Source of the DNA: Vreelandella zhuhanensis
GTDB lineage: Bacteria; Pseudomonadota; Gammaproteobacteria; Pseudomonadales; Halomonadaceae
Direction of reading: 5' to 3'
Length of the DNA stretch: 64,000 nucleotides
Assembly (NCBI RefSeq): GCF_009793355.1
Contig: NZ_WTKP01000009.1
Coordinates: 1-64,000 of the forward strand
Notes under the pieces: model-generated
What the model was told of the DNA's origin: nothing
What the model saw: the letters and a program-made list of their open reading frames with translations, nothing else
Database searches by the model: none
Shown: in pieces, positions 25,295 to 34,717 of the stretch
Numbering within the stretch: the first letter of the stretch is position 1
Layout of the letters: every line of letters begins with the position of its first letter
Translations under genes and position numbers: made by a program

Positions 25295-26669
25295 TACTAC
25301 AGTTGTAACTAACCTGATGTTTCAATAGATACCAGCCGTCGCCTACGGTGGCACTGCCAGGCATGGTACTGATGCCGTCGTCACCAGTCAGACCAATGCC
25401 ACCCGTGCGAAACAGGGGCCACACCAGACGGTTCAACAGTTTCCTGATTTCTGGGAGCGTCAGGCTGATTCGTTCGTGAGGTGTTTTTTTTGCTGAGCGG
25501 CCTGGCGCATGACAGCGAGCAAGGCATGCGCCAGAAGTACGAGCGTGATGTGCCGGTACCGCCCCGCCCAGCGCCGAATCTCGTACTGATCCAGCCCGCA
25601 CTCGCCATTGGCGGCCTGGAAGCCCTGTTCAATATGCCAGCGTTGACCCGTGACGCTAACCAGTGTCTCCAGCGAGGCCTGGGCGCGTGGGGAAAACGCT
25701 ACATAGAACACACGGTCAGCTGGATCCCCACAAGACTGATGGATCAATAGATAATGGCCCCAACGGCGTTCTTCCTCTGGTAGCTGCAGGCGTCGCCATA
25801 ACGGGATCAAGGCCCAGTCATACCAGCGCTCCCTCTTGCTACCGCTGCCAGCAGAAAGGCGATGCCAGGCGTCAGGGAGCTGTGCATCGGCAATTTCATT
25901 GGCACGGGAGTAGCGTGGTCCTTGCCACCATAGGGGTTCATTGCATGGCACGGCGAGTACAAATGGCTGTTCCCGCTCTTCAAGCCAGAGCCGAAGACCG
26001 CGGTTGCCGCCATAAACGGAATCCCCGGTAACCCAGCCGGCAGGGATATTCTTATCAAGGGCACGCTCCAGCATTTGACGGGCGAGCTCCGGCTTGCTGG
26101 AAAAGCCGACACGGTCGGGAATCCCGGCCTGGCGACAGCGCTCACCATCCTGCGTCCAGGTCTTTGGCAGGTAGAGTTCGCGGTCGATAAAGGCACTCCC
26201 GCTGGGGCCGGCGTAACAGAGAAACGCGCCAATTTGGCTATTCTCGACACGTCCCGCTGTATTGACGCTGCATGCCGGCAGAATGCTTCCCTTTCTTGAA
26301 AAAGCCCGTTTCATCGAGAATCAGGACACCGTCAGGTGATCCCAGGTCTTCCGCCACCCACTGGCGCAACACGTCCCGTGCCGCATCAAGATCCCAGCAC
26401 GTTCCAGCAGATGTTGAACGCCATACGGGGCAGCATCTCCCCACAACTCGGTGAGTTGCCAGCTGTTCTTGCGTTCGCACTGACTCAGCAAGCCCTGTAG
26501 ATAGCCCATGGCACGCTCTCGGGTCTCGGAGCGCGAGAAAAGCTTGCCCAGTCTGGTGGCCATATCGTCGAAATAAGTGGAGGCAGGAAAATCGCGTGGC
26601 ATCATGAGTCACCTGTCAGGTAGTAGCACGTCCAATCTCAGCATAGTTTATTCAATTACAACTGTAGTA
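25295..26669 (-). mobile_element. IS701-type insertion sequence
   Basis: 1375 bp with terminal inverted repeats TACTACAGTTGTAA(C/T)T. The flanking tetranucleotides are TTAG on the left and CTAG on the right; both fit the YTAR target consensus known for IS701, but they differ, so this copy no longer has a matching target duplication. The single transposase gene runs on the minus strand and is broken by frameshifts. The right end interrupts a GST-like remnant. Confidence 0.85.
25460..26605 (-). pseudogene. IS701-family DDE transposase with frameshifts
   Basis: The reading passes through at least three frames. The N-terminus ([20 protein letters not shown]) starts at 26605, then [18 protein letters not shown] with [15 protein letters not shown] (first Asp), then [27 protein letters not shown] (second Asp) and GQRWHIEQGFQAANGECGL (Glu). 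A final C-terminal piece (ISLTLPEIRKLLNRL) lies in another frame after an 8-T run near 25485-25492 and reaches almost to the left end. Homopolymer sequencing error could explain the last shift but hardly all of them. Confidence 0.8.
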
Positions 26670-26673
26670 CTAG

Positions 26674-26940
26674 ATAGGGGTCCAGAACGCTGGGTCCTCC
26701 AGGCAGCAGCCAGGGTCCTTGGCGGTGTTCAGCCCGTGCCTCCAACAGCGTCAGGTGCTCCTGAAGGGTCGAACGGTCCGCCGCAGGCTGCCAGCCTCCT
26801 CGGGAGTGGCCGCGTAACGTCTCGTGTAGAAGCACAGGCGCAGCTCCGAACAGCCAGGCCAGCCGAGCGGCACCTCGTCGTCCGGTGCCACGTCGGCGGG
26901 GGGTTGGCGCTGTCCGGGGAGTAGTAGAGCCGATAGCATG
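26674..26940 (-). pseudogene. glutathione S-transferase-like gene remnant
   Basis: On the minus strand the beginning YRLYYSPDSAN resembles a GST N-terminus. It jumps, with a frame change and a large deletion, to GST C-terminal-like sequence (SELRLCFYTRRYAATPEEAG, LTLLEARAEHRQGPWLLPGG, VLDPYL), where the IS701-type end cuts it. There are at least two frame changes. The family call rests on short stretches. Confidence 0.4.
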
Positions 26941-27018
26941 GCGGGGCGTTCGGCCCCGCTACTTCTTTCATGACCGACCCAGTGCCGAGCACCCGCTGGG
27001 TCTCAATCGCCGTCCGGC

Positions 27019-28212
27019 TTAGACGGCGACGCTGCCGTGGGGATCGATGACGAATTTCTTGGCCGCGCCGCCGTCGAAGTCGGCGTAGCCCTGCGGGGCT
27101 TCGTCCAGGGTGATCACCTGGACGTTGACCGCATCGGCAATATTGACCTTGCCGAACAGGATCGCCTGCATCAGCGGGCGATGGTATTGCATCACCGGGC
27201 ACTGGCCGGTATGGAAGGAATGCGATTTGGCCCAGCCGAGGCCGAATTGCATGCTCAACGCGCCCTGCTTGGCGGCTTCGTCGGTAGCGCCCGGATCTTC
27301 GGTCACGTACAGGCCCGGGATGCCGATCTGGCCGCCGGCACGGGTCAGTTGCATCGCCGAGTTGAGTACGGTGGCGGGGGCTTCCTTGCCATGGTTGCAA
27401 CCACAGGCATGGGCTTCGAAACCGACGCAATCGACGAAGCAATCGACTTCACGCTCGCCGAGAATCACCTCCAGCTTGTCGGCCATGTCACCTTCCTGGG
27501 TCAGGTCAAGGGTTTCGCAACCGAAGCTGCGGGCCTGGGCCAGACGCTCTTCGATCATGTCGCCGACGATGACACAGGCGGCCCCCAGCAACTGGGCAGA
27601 GACCGCCGCTGCCAGGCCCACGGGGCCGGCGCCGGCGATATAGACAGTACTGCCCGGCCCCACTCCGGCGGTGACGCAGCCGTGGAAGCCGGTGGGAAAA
27701 ATGTCGGACAGCAGGGTCAGGTCACGGATCTTCTCCATGGCCTGGTCGGCGTCCGGGAATTTCAGCAGGTTGAAGTCGGCATAGGGCACCATGACGTACT
27801 CGGTCTGGCCGCCGCCCCAGCCGCCCATGTCGACGTAGCCGTAGGCCGCGCCAGGACGCGCCGGATTGACATTGAGGCAGATACCGGTGCGGCCCTCCTT
27901 GCAGTTGCGGCAGCGGCCACAGGCGATATTGAACGGTACCGAGACCAGGTCGCCCGGCTGGATGAATTCGACATCGCGACCGCACTCGACCACCAGGCCG
28001 GTGATCTCGTGGCCCAACACCAAGCCTGGCTCCGCGGTGGTCCGACCACGCACCATATGCTGATCGCTGCCGCAGATATTGGTGGTGACGACTTTCAGGA
28101 TCACGCCGTGGTCGCATTTGCGATTGCCGAGGGCAAGTTCCGGATAGGCGATGGATTCGACGGCGACTTTACCCGGGCCCTTGTAGACGACTCCGCGGTT
28201 GGCTGCACTCAT
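27019..28212 (-). CDS. fdhA: glutathione-independent formaldehyde dehydrogenase FdhA
   Basis: Zinc-dependent, NAD-dependent medium-chain dehydrogenase oxidising formaldehyde to formate without a thiol cofactor. Motifs: catalytic zinc site NICGSDQH and GHEITG, structural zinc cysteines CGRCRNCKEGRTGIC, nucleotide-binding GAGPVGLAAAV, and the long family insert around VDCVGFEAHACGCNHGKEAP. The 397 residues match Pseudomonas FdhA in length. ATG at 28212 with GAGGAA. It lies downstream of the dgc-etf operon, with a terminator between, and would handle formaldehyde from betaine, dimethylglycine and sarcosine demethylation. Confidence 0.93.
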   Translation of the reverse strand: MSAANRGVVYKGPGKVAVESIAYPELALGNRKCDHGVILKVVTTNICGSDQHMVRGRTTAEPGLVLGHEITGLVVECGRDVEFIQPGDLVSVPFNIACGRCRNCKEGRTGICLNVNPARPGAAYGYVDMGGWGGGQTEYVMVPYADFNLLKFPDADQAMEKIRDLTLLSDIFPTGFHGCVTAGVGPGSTVYIAGAGPVGLAAAVSAQLLGAACVIVGDMIEERLAQARSFGCETLDLTQEGDMADKLEVILGEREVDCFVDCVGFEAHACGCNHGKEAPATVLNSAMQLTRAGGQIGIPGLYVTEDPGATDEAAKQGALSMQFGLGWAKSHSFHTGQCPVMQYHRPLMQAILFGKVNIADAVNVQVITLDEAPQGYADFDGGAAKKFVIDPHGSVAV

Positions 28213-28418
28213 GGCTGATTCCTCGATATTGTTGTAACGGATTGCGTTGTGGCGTGGTGGATACTTTCGCTGCTCCAGCCTATACCTTCCTCGCCCGCCG
28301 ACTTACCCCACAGAGGCACTCACGTATCCGTGAAAGACATTTTTGTCATCTTCCTGACGGGCTTCACCGATGCCAACGTCTCGCATCGCCCCCTGATGGC
28401 GGAGATCTCTCATGCGAA

Positions 28419-28442
28419 AGCCCCGGCACTGTGGCCGGGGCT
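28419..28442 (-). terminator. hairpin terminator after etfB
   Basis: AGCCCCGGC and GCCGGGGCT pair around a 6-base loop, 37 bases beyond the etfB stop. The downstream U-run is weak. Confidence 0.65.
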
Positions 28443-28478
28443 CGTACGTTGCAGTGGATCAAGGCGTGGCAGGTAGTC

Positions 28479-29273
28479 CTAACGCAGGACGCCCTCTTCC
28501 TTGAGTAGCTTGAGGATCGCCTCGGCGCCCTGCTCCGGCGTGACATCGGTGAGCAGCTGCCCGCCGCCCCCCTCGGCCTTGGCCGCAGCGGCCTTGAAGC
28601 GGTCACGGGCCGAGCCGGCTTTGATGATCTTGAGACGTTTGGGTCGCTTGCGCGCCGGCATGAGTGTCCACTCGCCCAGGGCCTTGTCCATCACCGCTAC
28701 TTCGGCGCAGGACTCCAAGCGGGCGCGACGTGCCGGGCCGAAGGCGCTCTGGCGCGCCATGGGCGCGGCACCATCCACGGTGATGATCGCCGGCAGCCGT
28801 ACTTGAAGGCGTCGCCGCTGGCCACGAGGCAGGGCCTGCAGCAGAGTCGCCACGCCGTTCTCGATGCCTTCCACCTCGGCCAGGCCATTGACTAACGGCC
28901 ACCCCAGATACTCGGCCAGAGCATAAGGCAGCAGCCCCGAGCCCTCACCACGCTCGGCACGCGAACCAGCGATCACCAGCTGTGGAGGCGCCGCGGCGAG
29001 CCGCTGGGCCAAGGCTGGAACCACATCGGCCCCCTCCGGCTGCTCCACCCGGGTCAGGCGGTCCAATCCCATCCCCAGATACCCCCGCAGGGCCTCCTCG
29101 CTACCGTCATCCGCAGGGCCGGCATGCAGCAGGCGCACTCGGGCACCCGGCAGTGTCAGCGCTACCTCGACGCCACGGGCGTCCTGGTCGGCACGGCGTG
29201 CCCGACCGGTAACCGGATGACGGCCCACCGACACCAGCACCGCCACTTCGATCTCTCGTGAATCAGGCTGCAT
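28479..29273 (-). CDS. etfB: electron transfer flavoprotein beta subunit (dimethylglycine pathway)
   Basis: 264 residues of the ETF beta/FixA family: VAVLVSVGRHPVTG at the start, PQLVIAGSRAERGEGSGLLP, LGWPLVNGLAEVEG and the C-terminal KRLKIIKAG. The loop positions typical of house-keeping EtfB are altered, as in the specialised ETF of the Pseudomonas dgc cluster. It forms a heterodimer with EtfA to accept electrons from the DgcAB dehydrogenase. ATG 29273 overlaps the end of etfA by 11 bp. Confidence 0.85.
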   Translation of the reverse strand: MQPDSREIEVAVLVSVGRHPVTGRARRADQDARGVEVALTLPGARVRLLHAGPADDGSEEALRGYLGMGLDRLTRVEQPEGADVVPALAQRLAAAPPQLVIAGSRAERGEGSGLLPYALAEYLGWPLVNGLAEVEGIENGVATLLQALPRGQRRRLQVRLPAIITVDGAAPMARQSAFGPARRARLESCAEVAVMDKALGEWTLMPARKRPKRLKIIKAGSARDRFKAAAAKAEGGGGQLLTDVTPEQGAEAILKLLKEEGVLR

Positions 29274-30573
29274 CGCGACGTACTCCTCCGTGTTGTTCCG
29301 CTCGCTGTTGTTCTACTTGTTCGACCAGGGCGGCGAGGATCTCGGCGGCGTCGCCGATCACCGCCAAGTCGGCGCGCTTGATCATGTCGCAGCCGGGGTC
29401 GCGGTTGATGGTCACCACCTTGTCGCAGCGCTGGATGCCCTGCAGGTGTTGGATAGCCCCCGAAATGCCCACCGCCATATACACCCGGGCGGTGACCCAA
29501 GTGCCGGTGGCGCCCACCTGACGGTCGCGGGCCATGAAGCCGTCATCCACCGCCACCCGGGAGGCCCCTTCCGTGGCCGCCAGCACCGTGGCGGCATGAT
29601 GGAAGCCATCCCAATCCTTGACGCCGTTGCCGCCGGAGAGGATGAACTCCGCCTCGGCTAGGGCCACCCCGGCGGGGTCCACCGCCACTTGCCCCAGATC
29701 CTCGATACGCGAGAGGATCCTGGGCGGCTCGATAGTTAGCGACAACGGCTCGGCGGAGTGCCGGGTCTCGTCCACCGGCTCGGCGCACTCAGCCAAGGCC
29801 AGGGCGACCCGCGGCAGGGGACGCTGGATATCCAGGCTCTCTGCCGCACCGCGGGCGGTACAGCGCCAGCCCAGCGGCGCCTCGCCATCAGCCTCGATCT
29901 GCCAGACCCCGGTGGCGGGGCGCTCGTCCAGGCTCAGCGCCAGGCGACGTCCCAGGTCGGCGCCACCCAGCGGCGAGTCGGGCAACAGCCAGTGGTGCGG
30001 GGCGAACTCCCGCTCCACCGCCGCCAGCACCGCCAGCCGTGCCTCGGGCGAGAAGCCGGTGAAAGCCGCGTCCTCGAGGTGCAGCAGGCGGTCGATGCCA
30101 GCCTCACCCAAGGTGCTGTCCTTGTGCTCGCCGAAGATCACCGCCAGCACCGCGCCGGGCCGCGCGGGATCGGCGTCGGCCAGCCGTCGGGCCAAGCCCA
30201 GCAGGTCGCGGTCGTGGCCCGACAGCCGGCCACCGGTCATGTCCGGCACCACCGCCACCAGGAAAGCGGGATCCTCGATGGTCACCGCCCGGCGACTATC
30301 CTGGGCTGCCTGACGGCCTTGTCCCGGGGCCTGGCCACCCTGCTGGGTACCGCTGCGATCGATACGCTTCACGCCCTTGGGTCCGATGAAGCCGATGGCA
30401 TGGGGATTCCGGCGAATCACCCCATTGGGCCCCAGCCACTCGCTGGCGGCCCCGCCACCCCCGATTTCTCCAAGGGCGGCAAGCACGCTCAGGTGTTCGG
30501 GATGCAGGCGGTTGCGGGCGATCCACGCACGGCGCGGATCGCGACGAATGCTATCGTTCATGTTCTCTCTCAC
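29263..30573 (-). CDS. etfA: electron transfer flavoprotein alpha subunit (dimethylglycine pathway)
   Basis: 436 residues, longer than ordinary EtfA because of an N-terminal extension (RRDPRRAWIARNRLHPEHLS). The C-terminal FAD domain is clear: FILSGGNGVKDWDGF, ASRVAVDDGFMARDRQVGAT, YMAVGISGAIQHLQGI and VVTINRDPGCDMIKRADLAV. The GTG at 30573 overlaps the dgcB stop (GTGA) and has GAGGAG 8 bases upstream; an ATG at 30561 is an alternative. Partner of EtfB. The order dgcA-dgcB-etfA-etfB follows the pseudomonad dimethylglycine cluster. Confidence 0.88.
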   Translation of the reverse strand: MRENMNDSIRRDPRRAWIARNRLHPEHLSVLAALGEIGGGGAASEWLGPNGVIRRNPHAIGFIGPKGVKRIDRSGTQQGGQAPGQGRQAAQDSRRAVTIEDPAFLVAVVPDMTGGRLSGHDRDLLGLARRLADADPARPGAVLAVIFGEHKDSTLGEAGIDRLLHLEDAAFTGFSPEARLAVLAAVEREFAPHHWLLPDSPLGGADLGRRLALSLDERPATGVWQIEADGEAPLGWRCTARGAAESLDIQRPLPRVALALAECAEPVDETRHSAEPLSLTIEPPRILSRIEDLGQVAVDPAGVALAEAEFILSGGNGVKDWDGFHHAATVLAATEGASRVAVDDGFMARDRQVGATGTWVTARVYMAVGISGAIQHLQGIQRCDKVVTINRDPGCDMIKRADLAVIGDAAEILAALVEQVEQQRAEQHGGVRRDAA

Positions 30574-32576
30574 GGGCAGAACTCCTCAACGGCAGGCCGG
30601 CGTGGCCGGGACTCGACCGGGGCGGCGGGCCGATCCACCAGGGCGTCGGCCACAAACTCGGCGATATCACGCACCTCGGCGCTGGCGTCCACCACCCCTT
30701 CAAACATAGCGGTGCACTGGGGACAACCCACCGCCACCAGCTCGGCGCCGGTCTCCTTGACGTCATTCATACGCATATCGGGGATCCGCTGCTTGCCGGG
30801 GATATCGGTGATGGGGGCCCCGCCACCACCGCCACAGCAGCGCGAGCGGGAACCGGAGCGCTCCATCTCGGCCACCTGGATACCCAGCGCTCGGAGCACC
30901 CGACGCGGCGCCTCGTATTCGCCGTTATAACGGCCCAGGTAGCAGGGGTCGTGATAGGTGACACTGCCGCCCTTCCAGGGCGAGAAGGTCAGTCGGTCGG
31001 TATCATATAGCTCGGCGATAAAGGTGCTGTGGTGACGCACTTCATAATCGCCGCCCAGCTCGCCGTACTCGTTGCCCAGCACGTGGAAGCTGTGGGGGTC
31101 GCAGGTGACGATGCGCTGGAAGCGGTACTTGGCCAGGGTGGCAATATTGCGCTTAGCCAGCGACTGGAAGGTGGCCTCGTCACCCAGGCGCCGCGCCACG
31201 TCGCCACTGTCACGCTCCTCGTTGCCGAGCACGGCGAAGTCCACCTCGGCAGCGCGCAGTACTTTAACCAACGCCCTGAGTGTGCGTTGATTGCGCATAT
31301 CGAAGGCACCGTCACCCAGCCAGAGCAGCACCTCGGCCTGCTTGACGTCGGCCATCAGCGGCAGGTCGAGATCCGCCGCCCAGTGCAGCCGCGAGCCGGG
31401 ATCGAAACCGCCCGGGTTGTCGGTGGCGATCAGGTTGCCGAGCACCTCGGCGCCCTTGTTGGGCGTATTGCCATGCTCCAGGGTCAGGAAACGGCGCATG
31501 TCGACGATGGCGTCGACGTGCTCGATCATCATCGGGCATTCTTCGACGCAGGCGCGGCAGGTGGTGCAGGACCACAGAGTCTCGGCATCCACCAGCGCCT
31601 GTCCCTGACGAGCCACGATGGGCCCCTGAGGGCTCCCCTGATGTTCACCGACGGGTTTGCCCGGATAGGGGCTGCCGGCGTAGCCCGCATCGCTACCCCC
31701 GGCCATGCCCACCACCATGTCCTGGATCAGCTTCTTGGGATTGAGCGGTTGACCGGCGGCGAAGGCTGGGCAGACCGCCTCGCAACGACCGCACTGCACG
31801 CAGGCGTCGAAGCCAAGCAGTTGGTTCCAGGTAAAGTCGGCAGGTTTCTCGACTCCCAGGGGCGCATCGACGTCATCTAGGTTCAGTGCCTTTAGACCGG
31901 TCGAGCGTCCCTCCCCTCCCGCCTTGGTGGAAAAGCGCTCGGGACGCCGATGGAAGGCCAAGTGCAGGGCGCCAGCGAAGGCGTGCTTCATGGGGCCGCC
32001 CCAGGTCATGCCGACGATCATCTCGCCCAGGCCCCAGGCCACCACTGCGGCGAGCCCCAGAGCCAGGATCCAGCCACCGCTCCCTTCGAGAAAGCCTTCA
32101 GGAAGCAATCCGACCGTGGGCAGCGTGATCAGGAACACACCCAGCGAAAAGGCCATCAGGCTCTTCCACAGGCGATTCCAGGGGCCCTTGGACAGGCGCG
32201 CCGGTGGGTTGCGACGGCGCTTGGCGACGAACAGGCTGCCGACGAACATGGTGGCACTGGCTGCCAGCAACACCCAGCCGAGCACGCCCCCCAGTACTTC
32301 TGAAGAGCCCATCCCCAGGCCATGTACCAGGATCATCAGCACCGCGGCGGCGACGAAACCGCCGGCGGTAGCCACGTGAGTATTGGACATCACCTTGTCA
32401 CGGGCCACCACATGGTGAAGATCGACCAGGTAGCGCCGCGGCATGGCCGCCAGCCCCTTGAGAATCGGGACAGACGATGGCCGCCCCTGGCGCCACAGGC
32501 GGTTGCGCCGCCAGGCGCCGATCACTGCCAGTGCCAGGGCGGTGAAGATTAGTATCGGCAAGAGCGTATCGAGCAT
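30570..32576 (-). CDS. dgcB: dimethylglycine dehydrogenase membrane Fe-S subunit DgcB
   Basis: 668 residues. Several N-terminal transmembrane segments (LLPILIFTALALAVIGAW and three or four more up to residue about 200) are followed by two 4Fe-4S motifs (CVQCGRCEAVCP and CTTCRACVEECP) and a CCG-type cysteine-rich region (CDPHSFHVLGNEY, HDPCYLGRYNG, SRCCGGGGGAP, VGCPQC) as in heterodisulfide-reductase/GlpC-like proteins. It should take electrons from DgcA and pass them to ETF or quinone at the inner membrane. ATG at 32576 with GAGGTG upstream; a GTG at 32585 lacks a site. Confidence 0.9.
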   Translation of the reverse strand: MLDTLLPILIFTALALAVIGAWRRNRLWRQGRPSSVPILKGLAAMPRRYLVDLHHVVARDKVMSNTHVATAGGFVAAAVLMILVHGLGMGSSEVLGGVLGWVLLAASATMFVGSLFVAKRRRNPPARLSKGPWNRLWKSLMAFSLGVFLITLPTVGLLPEGFLEGSGGWILALGLAAVVAWGLGEMIVGMTWGGPMKHAFAGALHLAFHRRPERFSTKAGGEGRSTGLKALNLDDVDAPLGVEKPADFTWNQLLGFDACVQCGRCEAVCPAFAAGQPLNPKKLIQDMVVGMAGGSDAGYAGSPYPGKPVGEHQGSPQGPIVARQGQALVDAETLWSCTTCRACVEECPMMIEHVDAIVDMRRFLTLEHGNTPNKGAEVLGNLIATDNPGGFDPGSRLHWAADLDLPLMADVKQAEVLLWLGDGAFDMRNQRTLRALVKVLRAAEVDFAVLGNEERDSGDVARRLGDEATFQSLAKRNIATLAKYRFQRIVTCDPHSFHVLGNEYGELGGDYEVRHHSTFIAELYDTDRLTFSPWKGGSVTYHDPCYLGRYNGEYEAPRRVLRALGIQVAEMERSGSRSRCCGGGGGAPITDIPGKQRIPDMRMNDVKETGAELVAVGCPQCTAMFEGVVDASAEVRDIAEFVADALVDRPAAPVESRPRRPAVEEFCP

Positions 32577-32620
32577 GGTGCTCACCTCATCTTTGGTGCC
32601 ATTGGCGGCTTTCGCCCAAG

Positions 32621-34693
32621 TCAGAAATCCTTGCAGATCCGCAGGGCATCGTAGATCGCCGCATGGGTATTGCGCGGTGCGCTACAGTCGCCCAGCCGAA
32701 ACAGCAGGAAGCCATCCCCATCCTCGCTCAGGCAGGGCTGTGGCTGGATGGCATAGAGCGCCTCCAGATCCACCTGCCCCCTATTGCGGGACCGGGGCTT
32801 GAGGGTGTAATAGAGTGCCTCGTCGGGACGCACGCCGTTCTCCACCACCACCTGATCGACCACCCGTTCTTCCAGGGCGCCGGTGTACTCGTTCTCGAGC
32901 ACCGCCACCAGGCCGTCGCCCTCGCGGTAGACCTTGTGCAGCATCAGGTCGGAGGACATGATCACCTCCTTCTCGTAAAGGCTACGGTAGTAGGTGGGAA
33001 AGGTAGTGCCGCCCACCGCGGCGCCGGGCTTGATATCGTCGGTGACGATCTCCACCTTGGCGCCCTTGTCGGCCAGGTAGTCTGCCGCCGAGACGCCGGA
33101 GAACTCGCAAAGGGCGTCATAGAGCAGTACGTTCTTACCGGGTGCCACTTTGCCGGAGAGAATATCCCAGGTGCTGACCACCAGGCTCTCCTCGAGATTT
33201 TCCGAGTAGCCCCACTCCGGATACTGGCTCAGGAAGGGTTGACCCCCGGTGGCCAGCACCACGATATCCGGGCGCAGGTCCTCGATGGTGGCCTCGTCGG
33301 ACCGGGTTCCCAGGCGTAGGTCGACCTTGAGCCGCGCCAGCTCCAGCTGGTACCAGCGGGTGATGCCGGCGATCTGGTCGCGTTGGGGGGCCTGGGCGGC
33401 GATGGTGATCTGACCACCGAGCTGCTCCTCGGCCTCGAACAGGGTGACGTCGTGGCCGCGCTCGGCCGCCACTCGGGCCGCCTCCATGCCACCAGGACCG
33501 CCGCCGACCACCACCACCTTGCGTCGCGGCCCTTCGGACTTCTCGATGATATGCGGCAGGCCCAGGTACTCCCGCGAGGTGGCGGCGTTCTGGATGCACA
33601 GCACGTCCAGACCCTGGTACTGGCGGTCGATGCAGTAGTTGGCGCCCACGCACTGCTTGATCTGATCCACCTGGCCCATCTTGATCTTGGCAATCAGGTG
33701 AGGGTCGGCGATTTGCGCCCGGGTCATGCCCACCAGGTCCACGTAGCCACCCTCGAGAATACGCTGGGCCTGGTTGGGGTCCTTGATGTTCTGGGCGTGG
33801 ATTACCGGCACGCCGACCACTTCCTTGATGCCCGCCGCCAGGTGCAGAAAGGGCTCCGGCGGGTAGGACATGTTGGGGATGACGTTGGCCAGCGAGTTGT
33901 GGGTGTCGCAGCCGGAGCCGATGACGCCGAAGAAGTCCACCATACCGGTAGCATCGTGGTAGGCGGCGATCTGCTTCATATCGTCGTGTGAGAGACCGTC
34001 CGGATGGAACTCGTCGCCGCAGATGCGCATGCCCACCACGAAGTCGTCACCCACCTCTGCGCGCACCGCCTTGAGCACTTCCATGCCGAAACGCATGCGG
34101 TTCTCGAAACTGCCGCCCCACTCATCCTCGCGCTTGTTGACCCGCGGGCTCCAGAACTGGTCGATCAGGTGCTGGTGCACGGCGGAGAGTTCGACCCCGT
34201 CGAGCCCGCCCTCCTTCGCCCGGCGCGCGGCCTGGGCAAAGTCACCGATGATGCGCCAGATATCCTCCTCCTCGATGGTCTTGCAGGTGGAGCGGTGCAC
34301 CGGCTCGCGGATACCGGAGGGCGATACCAGGGTCGACCAGTCGAAACCATCCCAGCGCGAGCGGCGCCCCATGTGGGTAATCTGGATCATGATCTTGCCG
34401 CCGTGCTTGTGGACGGCATCGGCGAGGTTCTGGAAGTGCGGGATGATGCGATCGGTGGTGAGGTTCACCGAGCTCCACCAACCCTGGGGGCTGTCGATGG
34501 AGACCACCGAGGAGCCACCGCAGATTGACAACCCGCAGCCGCCCTTGGCCTTTTCCTCGTAGTACCTGACGTAACGCTCGGTGGTCATGCCGCCGTCGGT
34601 GGCATACACCTCGGCATGGGCGGTACTGACCACCCGGTTGCGGATGGTGAGCTTGCCGATCTCGATCGGTTGGAAGAGTGCGTCGAATGCCAT
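32621..34693 (-). CDS. dgcA: dimethylglycine dehydrogenase DgcA (trimethylamine dehydrogenase family)
   Basis: 690 residues. The N-terminal Old-yellow-enzyme barrel (LFQPIEIGKLTIRNRVV, GGLDGVELSAVHQHLIDQF, GGSFENRMRFG) binds FMN. A linker contains the cluster-region cysteines (CVGANYCI, LCIQNAA), and the C-terminal half is a Rossmann flavin/nucleotide module (KVVVVGGGPGGMEAARVAAE). It oxidises dimethylglycine to sarcosine with release of a one-carbon unit. AGGAGAG lies upstream of the ATG. It heads the enzymatic part of the dgcA-dgcB-etfA-etfB run, preceded by a DUF5943 gene and an M19-like gene in the same orientation. Confidence 0.92.
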   Translation of the reverse strand: MAFDALFQPIEIGKLTIRNRVVSTAHAEVYATDGGMTTERYVRYYEEKAKGGCGLSICGGSSVVSIDSPQGWWSSVNLTTDRIIPHFQNLADAVHKHGGKIMIQITHMGRRSRWDGFDWSTLVSPSGIREPVHRSTCKTIEEEDIWRIIGDFAQAARRAKEGGLDGVELSAVHQHLIDQFWSPRVNKREDEWGGSFENRMRFGMEVLKAVRAEVGDDFVVGMRICGDEFHPDGLSHDDMKQIAAYHDATGMVDFFGVIGSGCDTHNSLANVIPNMSYPPEPFLHLAAGIKEVVGVPVIHAQNIKDPNQAQRILEGGYVDLVGMTRAQIADPHLIAKIKMGQVDQIKQCVGANYCIDRQYQGLDVLCIQNAATSREYLGLPHIIEKSEGPRRKVVVVGGGPGGMEAARVAAERGHDVTLFEAEEQLGGQITIAAQAPQRDQIAGITRWYQLELARLKVDLRLGTRSDEATIEDLRPDIVVLATGGQPFLSQYPEWGYSENLEESLVVSTWDILSGKVAPGKNVLLYDALCEFSGVSAADYLADKGAKVEIVTDDIKPGAAVGGTTFPTYYRSLYEKEVIMSSDLMLHKVYREGDGLVAVLENEYTGALEERVVDQVVVENGVRPDEALYYTLKPRSRNRGQVDLEALYAIQPQPCLSEDGDGFLLFRLGDCSAPRNTHAAIYDALRICKDF

Positions 34694-34717
34694 GATTATC
34701 TCTCCTGGTACCCGGGG

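Noticed and set aside
25460..26605. IS701 transposase as active through programmed frameshifting
   Set aside because: At least three frame changes in different places, not a single slippery site; decay or sequencing error is simpler.
27037..28218. 393-codon open frame opposite fdhA
   Set aside because: A shadow of the GC-rich fdhA gene; the minus-strand product has all zinc and nucleotide motifs.
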